Assembly: GCF_933775445.1 (NCBI RefSeq)
Contig: NC_065873.1
Span: forward strand, 22,506,001-22,570,000
Length of the DNA: 64,000 nucleotides
Source of the DNA: Argentina anserina
Lineage: Eukaryota; Streptophyta; Magnoliopsida; Rosales; Rosaceae
Direction of reading: 5' to 3'
The notes beneath the pieces were generated by a model. That model saw only the letters and a program-made list of their open reading frames with translations, made no database searches and had not been told where the DNA came from. Positions 49,641 through 61,689 of this stretch are shown piece by piece. The first letter of the stretch is position 1; each line of letters begins with the position of its first letter. The position numbers and the translations under genes were made by a program.

Positions 49641-50897
49641 AAGTCTGATTGTGTTAAGTCTAGCAAACTTGGCATAGTAGCGTCATGTGAATTCGTTACA
49701 ATCTCTTGGTCCAACACTTCCTTGGTTCGATCTTCTACATAGCTGCGCTCTATAGTTTTTTTTTCTTTCTATTCTAAGATTATGCACGATTTCTTTTGTT
49801 CACAAGAGCATTAACTTTCAACTCCCAGATTATTTCCTTCTAAAATAGTTAAGATTAAGAGATAAAAAAATTAATTACCTGCTCATACACTAGTTATATC
49901 AAATATTTTCTTTAAAAATATACGTCACAATTAAATTAACTCCAACAAGAATTACCATCGTAATAGGATTTACATATACATCTATAATTTTAGATCAATT
50001 TTTTTTTGCACCAGTGAACTTAGATTTTTGGCTACACCATTGCGCGCAGGTGAATATGCGGCAGCTCCTCTTGGTGCAAATCGTGTGGTGATGGCGAGAA
50101 CCACTTTTGAATGCGGCTGCAGTGGTTGAAGAAGGTTGCTGGCTCTTCGACCTATTATGTTTTATGGCGGCACTCCTTGGATGACGGGTTAGGCTGCAAA
50201 GCTTTGCCACCAGATCTAAGGGTGTTGGAATATGTTTTACAAAGGCTCCGATCGGTGGGGCGGCACAAAGTCTGATTGTGTTAAGTCTAGCAAACTTGGC
50301 ATAGTAGCGTCATGTGAATTCGTTACAATCTCTTGGTCCAACACTTCCTTGGTTCGATCTTCTACATAGATGCGCTCTATAGGTTTTTTTCTTTCTATTC
50401 TAAGATTATGCACGATTTCTTTTGTTCACAAGAGCATTAACTTTCAACTCCCAGATTATTTCCTTCTAAAATAGTTAAGATTAAGAGATAAAAAAAATTA
50501 TTTACCTGCTCATACACTAGTTATATCAAATATTTTCTTTAAAAATATACGTCACAATTAAATTAACTCCAACAAGAATTACCATCGTAATAGGATTTAC
50601 ATATACATCTATAATTTTAGATCAATTTTTTTTCCACCAGTGAACTTAGATTTTTGGCTACGCCATTGCGCGCAGGTGAATATGCGGCAGCTCCTCTTAG
50701 TGCAGATCGTGTGGTGATGGCGAGAACCACTTTTGAAGGCGGATGCAGTGGTTTAAGAAGGTTGCTGGCTCTTCGACCTATTATGTTTTATGGCGGCACT
50801 CCTTGGATGACGGGTTAGGCTGCAAAGCTTTGCCGCCAGATCTAAGGGTGTTGGAATATGTTTTACAAAGGCTCCGATCGGTGGGGCGGCACAAAGT
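49641..50897. repeat. 627-bp tandem duplication
   Basis: Two head-to-tail copies start at 49641 and 50268 (aagtctgattgtgttaagtc in both). They run through the same phrases to 'gtggggcggcacaaag'. They differ by a few substitutions and homopolymer length changes only, so the duplication is fairly young. The first copy is joined to the second exactly at 'cacaaag/tctgatt'. The unit has no recognised coding content. Its right part (gcgcaggtgaatatgcggc...) continues past the second copy, to about 51140, as unique sequence that may be a retrotransposon piece. Confidence 0.85.
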
Positions 50898-52470
50898 TTG
50901 GTGCATCCTTGGCAGCTGTAGTCGTGGCTGGAGCGCTTCAATCTTGGAAGGTGATCTAACAGGCATGAGTAAGAACTCATTATGTAGGGCCGCAGTGATA
51001 ACTAAAGGTCAACGCCGGAATATAATCTGGACACCGGCGACGACATCAAAGGTGAAACATAGAGAAGGCTTGGATTGGTGTTGGGCCTTCCGCATCTGGG
51101 CTGGGGCTGAAGCCTTTCGGCCTAGGTCGTGGTTCAAGTTCTGATTTTTGGGCCCATTGCTTATGGTTTGGATTATGCCTTGAGTTGTCCTTTCCCTAGG
51201 GCCAGGGACAATTTAGATATTTTTCTAGCCTATTGTTATACTTCTATAAGTAGTAGAATAAGGTTCTTTTTTATTTTATTTTTGTTTCAATTTAGGGATC
51301 CTCTTAAAGAAAGACCTATGATATGTACTAAGTTTGGGTTTCAGCTGAAGACCTTTTATCTACTGCATGACAACAACAGGAAAGTATGTAATGGTTATTC
51401 AGACATTCGTTTTATAAAAATCCTACTAGATTTCATCAAAAAGAGAATAATTTGATTTGATATTTATATATATATATATCTCCGATTCTGCTGTTTATGG
51501 TTAAAAAGATATTCTTTTACATCTAACACTATATTCGGAAGAATATGAATAGAAGATTTTGCAAGAAGCAGAAAGATAAGAAAACGAAAGTAAAATATGC
51601 GCATGCATTTTGATGTACTTGAACATATGATTTGCTGAAATGACCCAAAGTGAATTCATTATCTCTTACTGTTTTGAACCCTAGTCATACTCTTTAATTC
51701 ATTCATTCATTCATACATCTATAAACCCAATATTTTTTCTTCAATTAATTAAGTATATTGATTGGTAAAAGCCCTAGATTATTTGAGTCGATTTTTTTTT
51801 TCAACGCAATTGGCGATTACCTGAAATCGACAGTAAATTACCTCAGGGGACAATTCTCAACCTGGTCGACACTCGACACCATTTTTATTCTATTAGTCAT
51901 CGTCTACACCATTACAGCTAAGAGTTATAACACAGCAACTACACCAAACAACACTAAGAGAAGTCGGCCAATGAATTTTTTCTCCCATTTTTTCTCAATA
52001 TGCAATAATTCTCTAACCACATTATAATCTCTTTTCAGAGACAGTATCCAATTCAAGTTGTAAGATGGGAATCCACCAGCTGATTTCTTCTATTGGAATC
52101 CAAACACGAAACCACAAACTTTATAGGTTTGGACTTTGTCACCCCAAGTGTTCTGTACTCATCCAGAAAAATAAAATTGAATACAGTAAGTACGTATATG
52201 CTATATGCAGCTAGCTCTCACATCATCTCTTATGTGTACGTTGGACATGATTATCCATTTTATTCTTTTGGATCATGAACCTGTTGTTTTTGTGTGGATG
52301 TGAAATTATGGTAATTATTTTGTAATATGGAGTAAATGTCTCATCACTCTAGTATCTCAGCATATTAAGAGATAGCTGAGCTGGTACGTTGTTGCATGAA
52401 TACGTAGAAAGTGTACTTAACATATTACAGAAAGAATACTAATAGCATAAAATGCAGGGCCCTTAAATAC
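50898..52470. other. Gene-free region
   Basis: The open frames (for example 50743-51144 and 51129-51455) are not backed by any known domain. The left part is probably a decayed retroelement; the right is ordinary AT-rich DNA. Confidence 0.35.

Positions 52471-52472
<2 letters not shown>

Positions 52473-52508
<36 letters not shown>
52473..52508. repeat. (TA)n microsatellite
   Basis: About 18 TA dinucleotides directly abut the left end of MITE copy B. Confidence 0.85.
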
Positions 52509-52513
<5 letters not shown>

Positions 52514-52868
52514 CTATCCATAGTGAAGTTTCAATTTTGGCACATTTTTCGGTCAAATTTTTTCACCATAAGCAATTCAATATTTAGGTATATTATTCAA
52601 AATCATCTCTACAAAATTTCATCCAATTCAGACATCATTAAGGTATTGAAATTAGATTAAATCAATGAATGAATTAAAACGGTTCAACATGAACCGTTCG
52701 TGTAAATTTCAAACCATTGTCGAATTAGATGAAACTTTATAGAGATGACCTTGAATAACATACCTAAATATTGAATCACTTATAATGAAAAAATTTAACC
52801 GAAAAGTATGCCAAAATTGAAACTTCACTATGTAATTTCAGAGTTAAACTTCATTTTGGATAGAGACC
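52509..52868. mobile_element. MITE copy B, palindromic, TA-flanked
   Basis: It begins agttactatccatagtgaag and ends ggatagagacc. The two halves are near reverse complements ('tgaagtttcaattttggcac' at the left versus 'caaaattgaaacttcac' at the right). No coding. TA tracts lie on both sides, compatible with Tc1/mariner-like TA targeting, though the superfamily is not proven. Confidence 0.75.
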
Positions 52869-52882
52869 GATATATATATATA

Positions 52883-53276
52883 CAGTTCCAATCCAGAGTG
52901 AACCTTCACTCTGAAATTACAGAGTGAAGTTCCAATTTTAGTACACTTTTCGGTCAAATTTTTTCATCACAAGTGATTCAATATTTAGGTATGCTATTCA
53001 AGATCATCTCTGCAAAATTTCATTCAATTCAGTTATCGTTAAGGTATTGAAATTAGATTAAATCAATGAACGAATTAAATCTGTTCAACATAAACCGTTT
53101 ATGTAAATCTCAATTTTGAAACCTCAAACTATTGTCAAATTGAATGAAATTTTGCAGAGATGATCTTGAATAGCATACCTAAATATTGAATCACTTGTGA
53201 TGAAAAAATTTGACCGAAAAATGTGCTAAAATTGAAACTTCACTCTATAATTTCAGAGTGAAGGTTCACTCTAGAT

Positions 53277-53283
<7 letters not shown>
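52883..53283. mobile_element. MITE copy C, palindromic, TA-flanked
   Basis: It begins cagttccaatccagagtgaa and ends ttcactctagatagagact. It is related to copy B over its whole length and is separated from it by a short TA tract. It has an extra outer pair of arms (gtgaaccttcactctga and tcagagtgaaggttcac) that copy B mostly lacks. Confidence 0.75.
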
Positions 53284-53313
<30 letters not shown>

Positions 53314-53397
53314 CATTTGATTAGTTATGCTTAACATCACCTGAACTTTTCCAAGGCACCATTCATATATATTAAAGGAAATGACATCACACAATAT

Positions 53398-53433
<36 letters not shown>

Positions 53434-53518
53434 CATTTGATTAGTTATGCTTAACATCACCTGAACTTTTCCAAGGCACCATTCATATATATTAAAGGAA
53501 ATGACATCACACAATATT
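53314..53518. repeat. Two identical 85-bp units in TA-rich DNA
   Basis: 53314-53398 and 53434-53518 match base for base as far as I can read (catttgattagttatgctta onward), at an offset of 120 bases. The space between them is TA repeat. This is a recent local duplication, perhaps by slippage through the flanking TA tracts. Confidence 0.85.
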
Positions 53519-53519
53519 T

Positions 53520-54715
53520 TTGTGAAAACAAATCAGAAATCTCAAAAGCAATGGAACAATTAGTTATATAATTTAAGTGATTTGAACTACACTAATCGTG
53601 CACGCATATGAGGGAATTGGAAGAATAAACCAAAATATCTCGACGAAAGTGTTTTGGATGACATGCCTTAATTTAATTTCGTATGGTTTAAAGAATCAAT
53701 AGTGGCTAGCTTATTCATTGGTAAAGTTAAAACTAAAGCATAATGCACGATTACTTAAAAAGCTTAGCTACTAGCTATGAATTAACATAATTAAGCTAGC
53801 ATAATCACGTTTATATATATATATTTCGTGCTTGCTTTACACATGCATAACTGACACGATTAAGACAAATATCAAGGCACTATACGTTGATTAACGTGCC
53901 AGACCTTGACAAAATTAAGTTGAGCGGCTTAATAAGTCTAAGATAATATGCATTCTATATGCAACATCAGGCTGGACATTCTTACACTGATAAACTGAAA
54001 CCTCCCGTATCCCATGATTTTCTATCACCAATTTCGGTTATGTTTGGTCTGAGGATAGACTAATCTATCCAAACATGACCGGGTTATTGTTTGATATCAT
54101 TCAAAATATAGTTGGTGTTTCATTTCGAGGTTATGATTGTGTTAATATGTTATTAGGAGCATGACAACACTTACCGTCCACGTAAATTGCAGGAAGGAAA
54201 TGATGAATGAGGTCATACATTGAAGTTAGTCATATGAGGAGTCCCGAACCAAAACAGTTGTGATATCACTTATATGGATGGAATTACCTATGTTTTAAAA
54301 GTGATGTCCAATCTTCATAGCACCCAACTCCGTCTAAACACCACATAAGCCTGAATTGTATGAGTCATGCTAAGGCACTCAGCCTAAATTTCATTTGGTG
54401 GTCAATGAATCAAATCCCCACTTCTCCGAAATAAGTTAAAGAAAAAAAAGGGGAACCATAATTTCATAGAGATCCACTTGATTACGTACTACTCTCTTCC
54501 CTCTATCTCTCTCTTAATCTTTTTTGTTTTTGTTTGATTCTCTCTCCATCTCATGCCTTTGCAAGTGAGCTAGCTAAGATTATTTTTAGTTGCTTAAGTA
54601 TTTGGTTAATGGATAAGAGAATCCATATCCAAGAGTGACAGAAAGAGAGAGTGAGTGGTTTTGGACATGTACGTAGGGTATTGAAATGTTGGCCGGGCAA
54701 CTGTCTCGCTTTTTT
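53520..54715. other. Gene-free region upstream of second UMAMIT gene
   Basis: AT-rich. It holds the distal promoter of the transporter gene; no gene or element with clear ends is seen. Confidence 0.4.
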
Positions 54716-54719
54716 AAGC

Positions 54720-54728
54720 TTATAAGAG
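54720..54728 (+). promoter_or_regulatory. TATA-like box of second UMAMIT gene
   Basis: ttataagag lies about 165 bases before the ATG at 54890. The leader between them is rich in agctagctagta-type repeats. Confidence 0.45.
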
Positions 54729-54889
54729 GGTCATTTCTCAGTTTAGTGTTGGCAAGCAGAAGCCTAGCTCATGAGTCATAATACAACTAGTAGCTTCGAT
54801 ACTTGTGTTATAGTGTGTGAGTGCTAAGGTAGATAGAGAGTGATAGCGTAGCTGGTACTAGCTAGCTAGTACTAACACTAGATAGAAAG

Positions 54890-57592
54890 ATGGACCAATT
54901 GCCGAGTCCGTCTGCGTCTAAATCAAGTATGTTTTTCAAGAAGATCAAGCCTTATTTGGCTATGGTATCCCTACAGTTTGGATATGCAGGCATGTATATT
55001 ATTAGCATGGTCTCGTTTAAGCATGGCATGAGTCACTTTGTCTTGTCAGTCTACCGTCACGTTGTTGCCTTCTGTGTCATTGCACCCTTCGCGTTTGTTC
55101 TTGAGAGGTTCGTATACGTTCTTAAACGTTCCTAACATATTAACTAGGTTGTCATACTGTCAAAAATATAACATACATTAAGCAAATGTTGGTAGCAGAT
55201 AGATGCTAGATCATTTAACAAGGGAATCGAAGATTGCGTTATTACTAATAATCTCCTTCTCCCGAGCTTCAAATTTGATTGCATTGTTGTATCTCTTTTT
55301 ACAGGAAGATACGGCCAAAAATGACTCTCCCCATATTCCTCAGAATTGTGTTGCTTGGATTTCTTGAGTAATGCTCTCTAAGAAGCTCACTCTTATTTAT
55401 GTTAATTTATTTCTTCCTCCATCTTTGTTTGAATGAATTGAAGTTAGCAATGAAGTAATCAGTACAGTACAAGGACTTAATTGTTATCGCTATTGGCATT
55501 GGGTTTTTAATTTCAGGCCAGTTCTTGACCAGAATTTATACTTTCTGGGAATGAAGTACACCACAGCAACATTTGCATCTGCAGTTGTTAATGTCCTTCC
55601 TGCCATCACCTTTATACTGGCAATTTGTTTCAGGTGAATTTTTTAGTTGATTGCTTTTTAGATTTTTATGATGAGCATGCATTTCTATAGTGAGATCTTA
55701 GTAGAGGTGGATTGGTAGGTATACCAACATTTTTTTATCAATACCACATATCAACTAACACATAATTGGTATGAAAAATCCACTATTTTATCAACCAATA
55801 AAGTTGGTATACTAACTAATTGATACAGTTGGTAATGGGCCTCTACCAACATGTTTATGACCTAAAAATTTAAAGGTCTAATCCAAATAAGTAATAACAA
55901 ATAACAATACAAATACAACATTTTATATAACTTCAACCAAATTACCGAATACAAAGTCATAAATTAAACATGTCAAAGTCTAAAAATTATAAATTTAACA
56001 AAAATCTACGGTTAAGACTTATTTTTCACTAAATCTACGGTTGAAAAATTTATGGACATATATATATATATAATATATATTATTTTGCATTAGTTGTTGT
56101 AATTACAATGATAGCCTGGTACGGCATATTATTATATGTGAAAAACTTGTACCACCTACCAACTATCTTTTAAAATATGTTACGGTAACTGTACCGTGTA
56201 TCATGATACGATTTGGTGGTATATCAATATATTTAATATGATTAATATACGAATTGATTAAAATGAAGTTGTTTACCATTACGACCCTATTTCTTATTGC
56301 GCTTATGCAAGCAAATGAAAAGGTTAATGTATGCTTAGCAACCAACACATCGGAAAGCATTAAGGAAATTGGGCAGATACTATGTCTAATCACATCGATC
56401 ATACCGTAGAATATTCATGGGGTCCACATACGGAAACGAGAATATTCTCAATTAATTTATGTAGAAATTGACCAAGAGATGAATTTTCCTTTTTAGCTTC
56501 AATTAATTTCCTTACTTGTAATTTGTAAGGAAAATTGATAGAATGTTTAGGATCAGGATTACAGTATATAGGATACCAACTAATATGATACATATAAATA
56601 TAAAAGAAAAAAATTAAACTCCTGACATCAAATTGATCAAATGATCGAGGAGGATCAAAATACTTGATCATCTGACTGATCTGAGTGACACAAGATGCTT
56701 TTTCTCATTTCCATCTTATATCAGTTATCTTCTTGGTCTTGACCTAATTACCGTTCGTTAATTATCAGGTTAGAGACTGTGAACGTCAAGAAGCTACACA
56801 GCCTGGCCAAGGTCGTCGGAACGGTGGTCACCTTGTCTGGAGCAATGATCATGACTCTGTACAAAGGCCCCATTATTGATATTGTAAGAGGACACTCAAA
56901 CAGCACCCAAAGTAGCAGCACCGAGTCAAGCGATCAGCATTGGATCGCTGGCCCCTTGATGCTCATAGCCAGCTGCGGCGGTTGGGCAAGTTTCTTCATT
57001 CTACAAGTGAGTCATCTTACTTCAATTTATTCCGATGTTCATATTGATAGTCTGAAGAACACAACATATAAAACATAAATGTTTATGTGCGTAAACTAAA
57101 TGTTTGTAATTGTCGGTATATCTCAGTCGTTCACGTTGAAGAAGTACCCAGCTCAGTTGTCTCTCACAGCCTGGATATGTGTAATGGGTGTGTTGGAGGG
57201 TGGAGTAGTGACACTTGTGATGGAACGCAAAATGAGCGTTTGGGTTATAGGCTGGGACTCCAGGCTTCTTGCTTCTGTTTATTCTGTTAGTACTCGATCA
57301 ATCCCACCTTTTTAATTACAAGCTAATTAAATTTTAGCAAAAATTAATAATCGAAAATTAACAATCTGACACCAACAAAACTCATTTGTCTGTCATCAGG
57401 GAGTGATTTGTTCTGGACTTGCATATTATGTGCAAGGCGTTGTGAATAGAGAACGAGGCCCCGTCTTCGTGACATCTTTCAGCCCTCTTTGCATGATCAT
57501 CACCGCTGTTCTGGGTGCCATCGTTTTAGCTGAGCAAGTCCACCTTGGAAGGTATGAATAATGCTTAGACTCAACTCATAAAAAAGAAAAGA

Positions 57593-57637
<45 letters not shown>

Positions 57638-58027
57638 TGATCAAGAGAGAGGATGTCCTTACTTTAAGAATTTGAGGATTTTTCTTATTCTACAATAGTT
57701 ATGACTTAATTTGATGATTTTAACCATTCAACATCTAGATTCTCATGCAGGAATGATGCCTACAAAAATTAACTAATTCTATAATCATTCGGTTGTTTAA
57801 AATTGTGCAAACAAATGTAGATCGTTCGATAAAATATAAACAAAGATTATGTTAATCAAATGGTTAAATGTTTTCCGTTTTGACTAATTTTTTGTATGAT
57901 TTATATGTGTATAGGTATCTAGTGAATAGTTGGTTTAAATTGTTGAATTATATGCAAGAAATAAAAACATCCTCACTTTAAGGGTTTAAGGACATCCTTT
58001 CATGATCCTCCCATTATTTGATAGATG

Positions 58028-58072
<45 letters not shown>

Positions 58073-58424
58073 GCATGTGTGCATCAGTGCATATCATCGT
58101 TACTGAAATTGTACGTGTGTTTTACAAAGAGAGCCATGTATATTGACGTACGGCCGATTACGATAAGGTTTTTAGCGACTTATAAAAATTATATGAATTC
58201 GTGGTTTGCAAAGTAAGGTAGTTATATATGTATTGTTCTTCATCTCCTTTGTGCTTCGTTTCAGTATACTCGGAGCTATTCTCATTGTGTTCGGACTCTA
58301 CACCGTGGTTTGGGGCAAAAGCAAAGACCCTCTGGCCTTGGATGAGCCATTGAAAGATGAGAAAGGTGTTAACCATGAACTCCCAGTCACTGCTGCAGAT
58401 AATAGCATCAAGGGACGTACCTGA
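54890..58424 (+). CDS. WAT1-related / UMAMIT amino-acid exporter-like protein, copy 2
   Basis: Seven exons: 54890-55107, 55305-55367, 55517-55633, 56769-57006, 57127-57285, 57400-57551 and 58265-58424. They total 1,107 nt and 368 aa. The topology matches copy 1: MYIISMVSFKHGMSHFVLSV and IAPFAFVLER in repeat 1, YFLGMKYTTATFASAVVN-like text in exon 3, MTLYKGPIIDI in exon 4, and ITAVLGAIVLAEQVHLG in repeat 2, followed by LYTVVWGKSKD. The N-terminus is 10 residues longer than in copy 1 (MDQLPSPSASKSSMF) and the C-terminal tail is shorter. Exons 2-6 (63, 117, 238, 159 and 152 nt) equal those of copy 1 exactly, so the pair arose by tandem duplication and the coding parts have since diverged. Intron 3 (1.1 kb) and intron 6 (0.7 kb) hold TA microsatellites and repeat-like DNA. 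No lesion is seen. Confidence 0.96.
57597..57634. repeat. (TA)n microsatellite in UMAMIT copy 2 intron 6
   Basis: About 18 TA dinucleotides follow a poly-A tract. A second run (about 20 TA) lies at 58029-58070 in the same intron. Confidence 0.85.
58029..58070. repeat. (TA)n microsatellite in UMAMIT copy 2 intron 6
   Basis: About 20 TA dinucleotides. The DNA between the two runs (57635-58028) contains complementary phrases about 'hundreds apart' ('gaggatgtccttactttaag' at the left, 'cactttaagggtttaaggac' at the right), hinting at another small TA-targeted element. Confidence 0.8.
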
Positions 58425-59433
58425 TCAGAAGCTTCCATTTCCGATATAATTCGAATTTAGAAGCACAGGAATATATCATAAAAGATATATAAATATGTGT
58501 CTGTTCTGATTCGAGATTAGGCTATAGCAGCTGAGTCATTTTGCATTACGTACTTACATGGAAGATTATGTCCACAATAATCTTTCTGGGAATGAAATGA
58601 GGCTCCTTAATTAATATGTCAGATTGCAGTTATCTAGATGCATGTAACTTTTGACTTTTTGAGATAAGTTATGTACTACGTTTGTCTACGTTTTACTCTA
58701 TATATTCTTCTTCAATTTTACTTCTTTACGGGCTGTTTTATTGTTTCGATCGAACAATTTGCATGTGTTATTCCTACCTGTGTACTATATATACCTAAAA
58801 AGCAAGCCTCGAATATTCCACATCTTTCAGTTTTCAGCTGTCAAAACGCAAAAGAATCTTGTTTCACATCCCAGGATAATATTGGCTGCGTGCATGCCCA
58901 ATTGTTTAGGCCCTACGTACAAGATCGATCGATCAGCATGCCTATTAGCACTTAAAATTGCCTAATTAGTCAGCATAATCGCGTACGTATTTGACCCTTT
59001 TGAATAAATTTTGTGATCACTGTACTGATATTTTACATAATGCGGTGATCAATTAAGATGAATCTCTTCCGTGTTTAACCAATTACAATTGGCAGGGGAA
59101 TTTATACTCAACCATTTCCCAATTGGCCTTTGTAAGTTTGTTTAATGTACATTAGTACATATAGACGTACAAAATTATGCATTGAGTGCTGACGTTTAAT
59201 AAATTGAAAGAAAACAAGTAACAGTTATCTATCTTCGGAATTAGTTGAGATGACTTGATTGGTCTAAGGTTAGGGTTTAGGCTAAAAATATATAGCTCGA
59301 ATCTTCCCAATCATATAATGAAGTTGATTTAGTTGAAAACGAGCTCATAATAGTTGGTTTCAGTGATTTCTAGTCTTCTCCTTTTCGTTTTCCATATCAA
59401 CGCAGCTAGCCAAAAAACTTAACGATGTCATAT
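58425..59433. other. 3' flank of second UMAMIT gene
   Basis: 3' UTR and AT-rich intergenic sequence. No gene is seen. Confidence 0.4.
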
Positions 59434-59441
59434 GATAAAAG

Positions 59442-59899
59442 CAGTGGCTGATACATGTTGAAGGCTTTATGGGCTCAAGTCCATACCAAAACTTACCAAG
59501 ATATATTTAATTTATATGAGATACTTTTCACAAGTTGTTTTCTAGTTGAGTTGGCTAAGTTATAAGCATACAAGCTGATGTGTCTAGGTTTGAGTATTAA
59601 TAGTCCCCCTTGCTTTGTCTTTTTTTCCCTTTTTCTTTTACATTTTCTTCCGAGTGTTCTATTATGTCTTATTTTTCTTCACATTAATTTTCAGTTTTCT
59701 ATTACAAAATAAAATTTTGTTCCTATTTTATTTCTTAAACAATTATTTTATCATTTCTCTAAACAAAATTGGGTTATTACTTCAGTATAAACACTTTATA
59801 CTCCTTGATCAAGTTTTATACTTGAAAACAATATTGATAAGAAAAAAAATTTCAACACACTTAATTAGCCTAGACATCTACATCCTAAATCTGCCACGG
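59442..59899. mobile_element. hAT-type MITE with exact 8-bp duplication
   Basis: A 458-bp noncoding element. Left end cagtggctgata, right end aatctgccacg followed by g. It is flanked by gataaaag at 59434-59441 and 59900-59907. The T-rich interior resembles that of the element at 37309-37720. Confidence 0.8.
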
Positions 59900-59907
59900 G
59901 ATAAAAG

Positions 59908-60668
59908 GATGATGCATTGATGCTGGTTGGTGCAGCAGCAACGGTGACAACTACGAGGTGGTGGGATCAAAGTGTTACTCGATCATATGCATAATGGCAA
60001 AAGGTAACGCCATCATTCAAATACAGTGAGGTCCATATAATGGACGAGGAGGAGTACTGGTGATGGTGTTGCTACACGTCATAGTGGCAACCCACAATAG
60101 TATAGAAGGGGTCGGGCCGCTGTAGCTGGGTTGGCAATGACATCAAAACATATATAAAGCACGTTGTGGTGGTGGCGATGGTGGTAGCACAGGTAGATAT
60201 ATACTAGAGAGTAGGCAATGGTAGAGACTACAGAGTCCGTGTACGTGGAAAACTTGAAATAGTGGGCAGTAAGGTGGTGGTGTTTTCTTTTTTGCCGGGC
60301 AGAGACGCACACCACGTAGTGCACCGATAATGTTGCTAAAATCTGGTCGGCAATGACGGGGAGTACGGATTGAGTGGATCGGTGGGGGTGCTGTTGGCGG
60401 CAAGTTGCACTAAGCAACGACCATATATGATCGATTATACTTAATTATGGAGGGTGATGGTCGGCGCCAATGCAAGCAAGAGGGCCGGGATCGAGTTCAA
60501 AGCGGGTAGCTAGCTAGCTAGGTTTGAAGCATATATGTGTAGACATGGAAAATCTGGTGACAAGTAACAGAAAGACACGTATACAAAGTAATATAATTTT
60601 ATTTATGAATTTGTGGGTTATAGTTTATGTGGTTATTTTTTGAATGTCCTCTGATGTAATCTCCGATA
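59908..60668. other. Gene-free region, GGT/GGC-rich
   Basis: No gene is recognised. About 59930-60490 is richer in G ('ggtggtggcgatggtggtag') than its surroundings and may be a piece of a retroelement leader. Confidence 0.3.
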
Positions 60669-60677
60669 ATGATTTAA

Positions 60678-61622
60678 GGATTAAATACTTGTGACATCAT
60701 ATATTTTATGTGTAAAAACAGTTTTGTCTTTCTATTTTCAAATTTAATCTGTATATCCTTTAACTTTTATTTTTTAACAGTTTTGTCCTTTTACTTTCAA
60801 ATTAAACTTGTATATTCTTTTAACTCTTATTTTTTAACATTTTTGTCCTTCTTTTTTAACAGTTTAGTCAATTCTGTTAGTTGACCGTCAAAAAATTCCG
60901 TTAAGCCGTTAAAATACCTAGAATACCCCAAATTCAAATAAGATTGTTTTCTTTCTTTTCTCATGCCTTTTTTATTTTCTTTTTTTGTTTTCTTGGTTTT
61001 AAATTTAATTCATCATATGTGCTATCAAATATATCTAATTGTAATCAACACAAATTATCAAATTAATTGTAAACAAGAGGAGAATTAATGACAATTGCTT
61101 AACATCAAGTTGGAAATAAATAATTTGAAACTATTTTTGCATCAAAGTATGGATATGATAGTAGAAGTCTTTTTTTTCTTAGCATTATAGAAATTAATCA
61201 AAATATGTTTGTAGAGTATCATAATATAAAGAAAGTTTATAATTGGATTTGAGTACTAGCACTCACATGTCATTTTAGGCATTATCCAATTGATTATAAG
61301 ATGTTTACAATTAATTTGATAATTTGTGTTGATTACAATTATATATATTTGATAGCACATATGATGAATGAAATTTAAAAACAAGAAAAACAAAAAGAAA
61401 GACCAAAAGAGAAAATAAAAAAGGCATAAGAAAAAAAATATGATTTGAATTTGGGGTATTTTAGACATTTTAACGGCTTAACGGAATTTTTTAACGGTCA
61501 ACTAACGGAATGGACAAAACTGTTAAAAAATAAAAGTTAAAGGATATACAAATTAAATTTGAAAGTAGAAGGACAAAACTGTTTTTACACCTAAAGTATA
61601 GGGTGTCACAAGTATTTAACCC
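60678..61622. mobile_element. Mutator-type MITE with about 370-bp terminal inverted repeats
   Basis: The left end (ggattaaatacttgtgac) and right end (gtcacaagtatttaaccc) begin an inverted repeat that runs about 370 bases into each side, through phrases such as 'cagttttgtcc' versus 'ggacaaaactg' and 'ccgttaagccgtt' versus 'aacggcttaacgg'. It is flanked by exact 9-bp duplications (atgatttaa at 60669-60677 and 61623-61631), the size expected for Mutator-like elements. The 0.2-kb centre is unrelated. No transposase. Confidence 0.88.
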
Positions 61623-61689
61623 ATGATTTAAGTTAAGGGTAACTAACACTTAATCTTGAATTGAATATATTTGATTTAAACTTTATGAT

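Noticed and set aside
50743..51144. 133-codon frame in and after the tandem duplication
   Set aside because: It lies partly in duplicated noncoding DNA and is Trp/Arg/Gly-rich without motifs. Probably chance or a retroelement scrap.
55690..56165. Possible MITE in intron 3 of UMAMIT copy 2
   Set aside because: Some complementary phrases (ggtaggtataccaac, accacctaccaac) exist, but no consistent ends or target duplication could be found.
59615..59920. 101-codon Phe/Leu-rich frame suggestive of a membrane protein
   Set aside because: It falls inside the T-rich interior of the hAT MITE and reflects poly-T composition.
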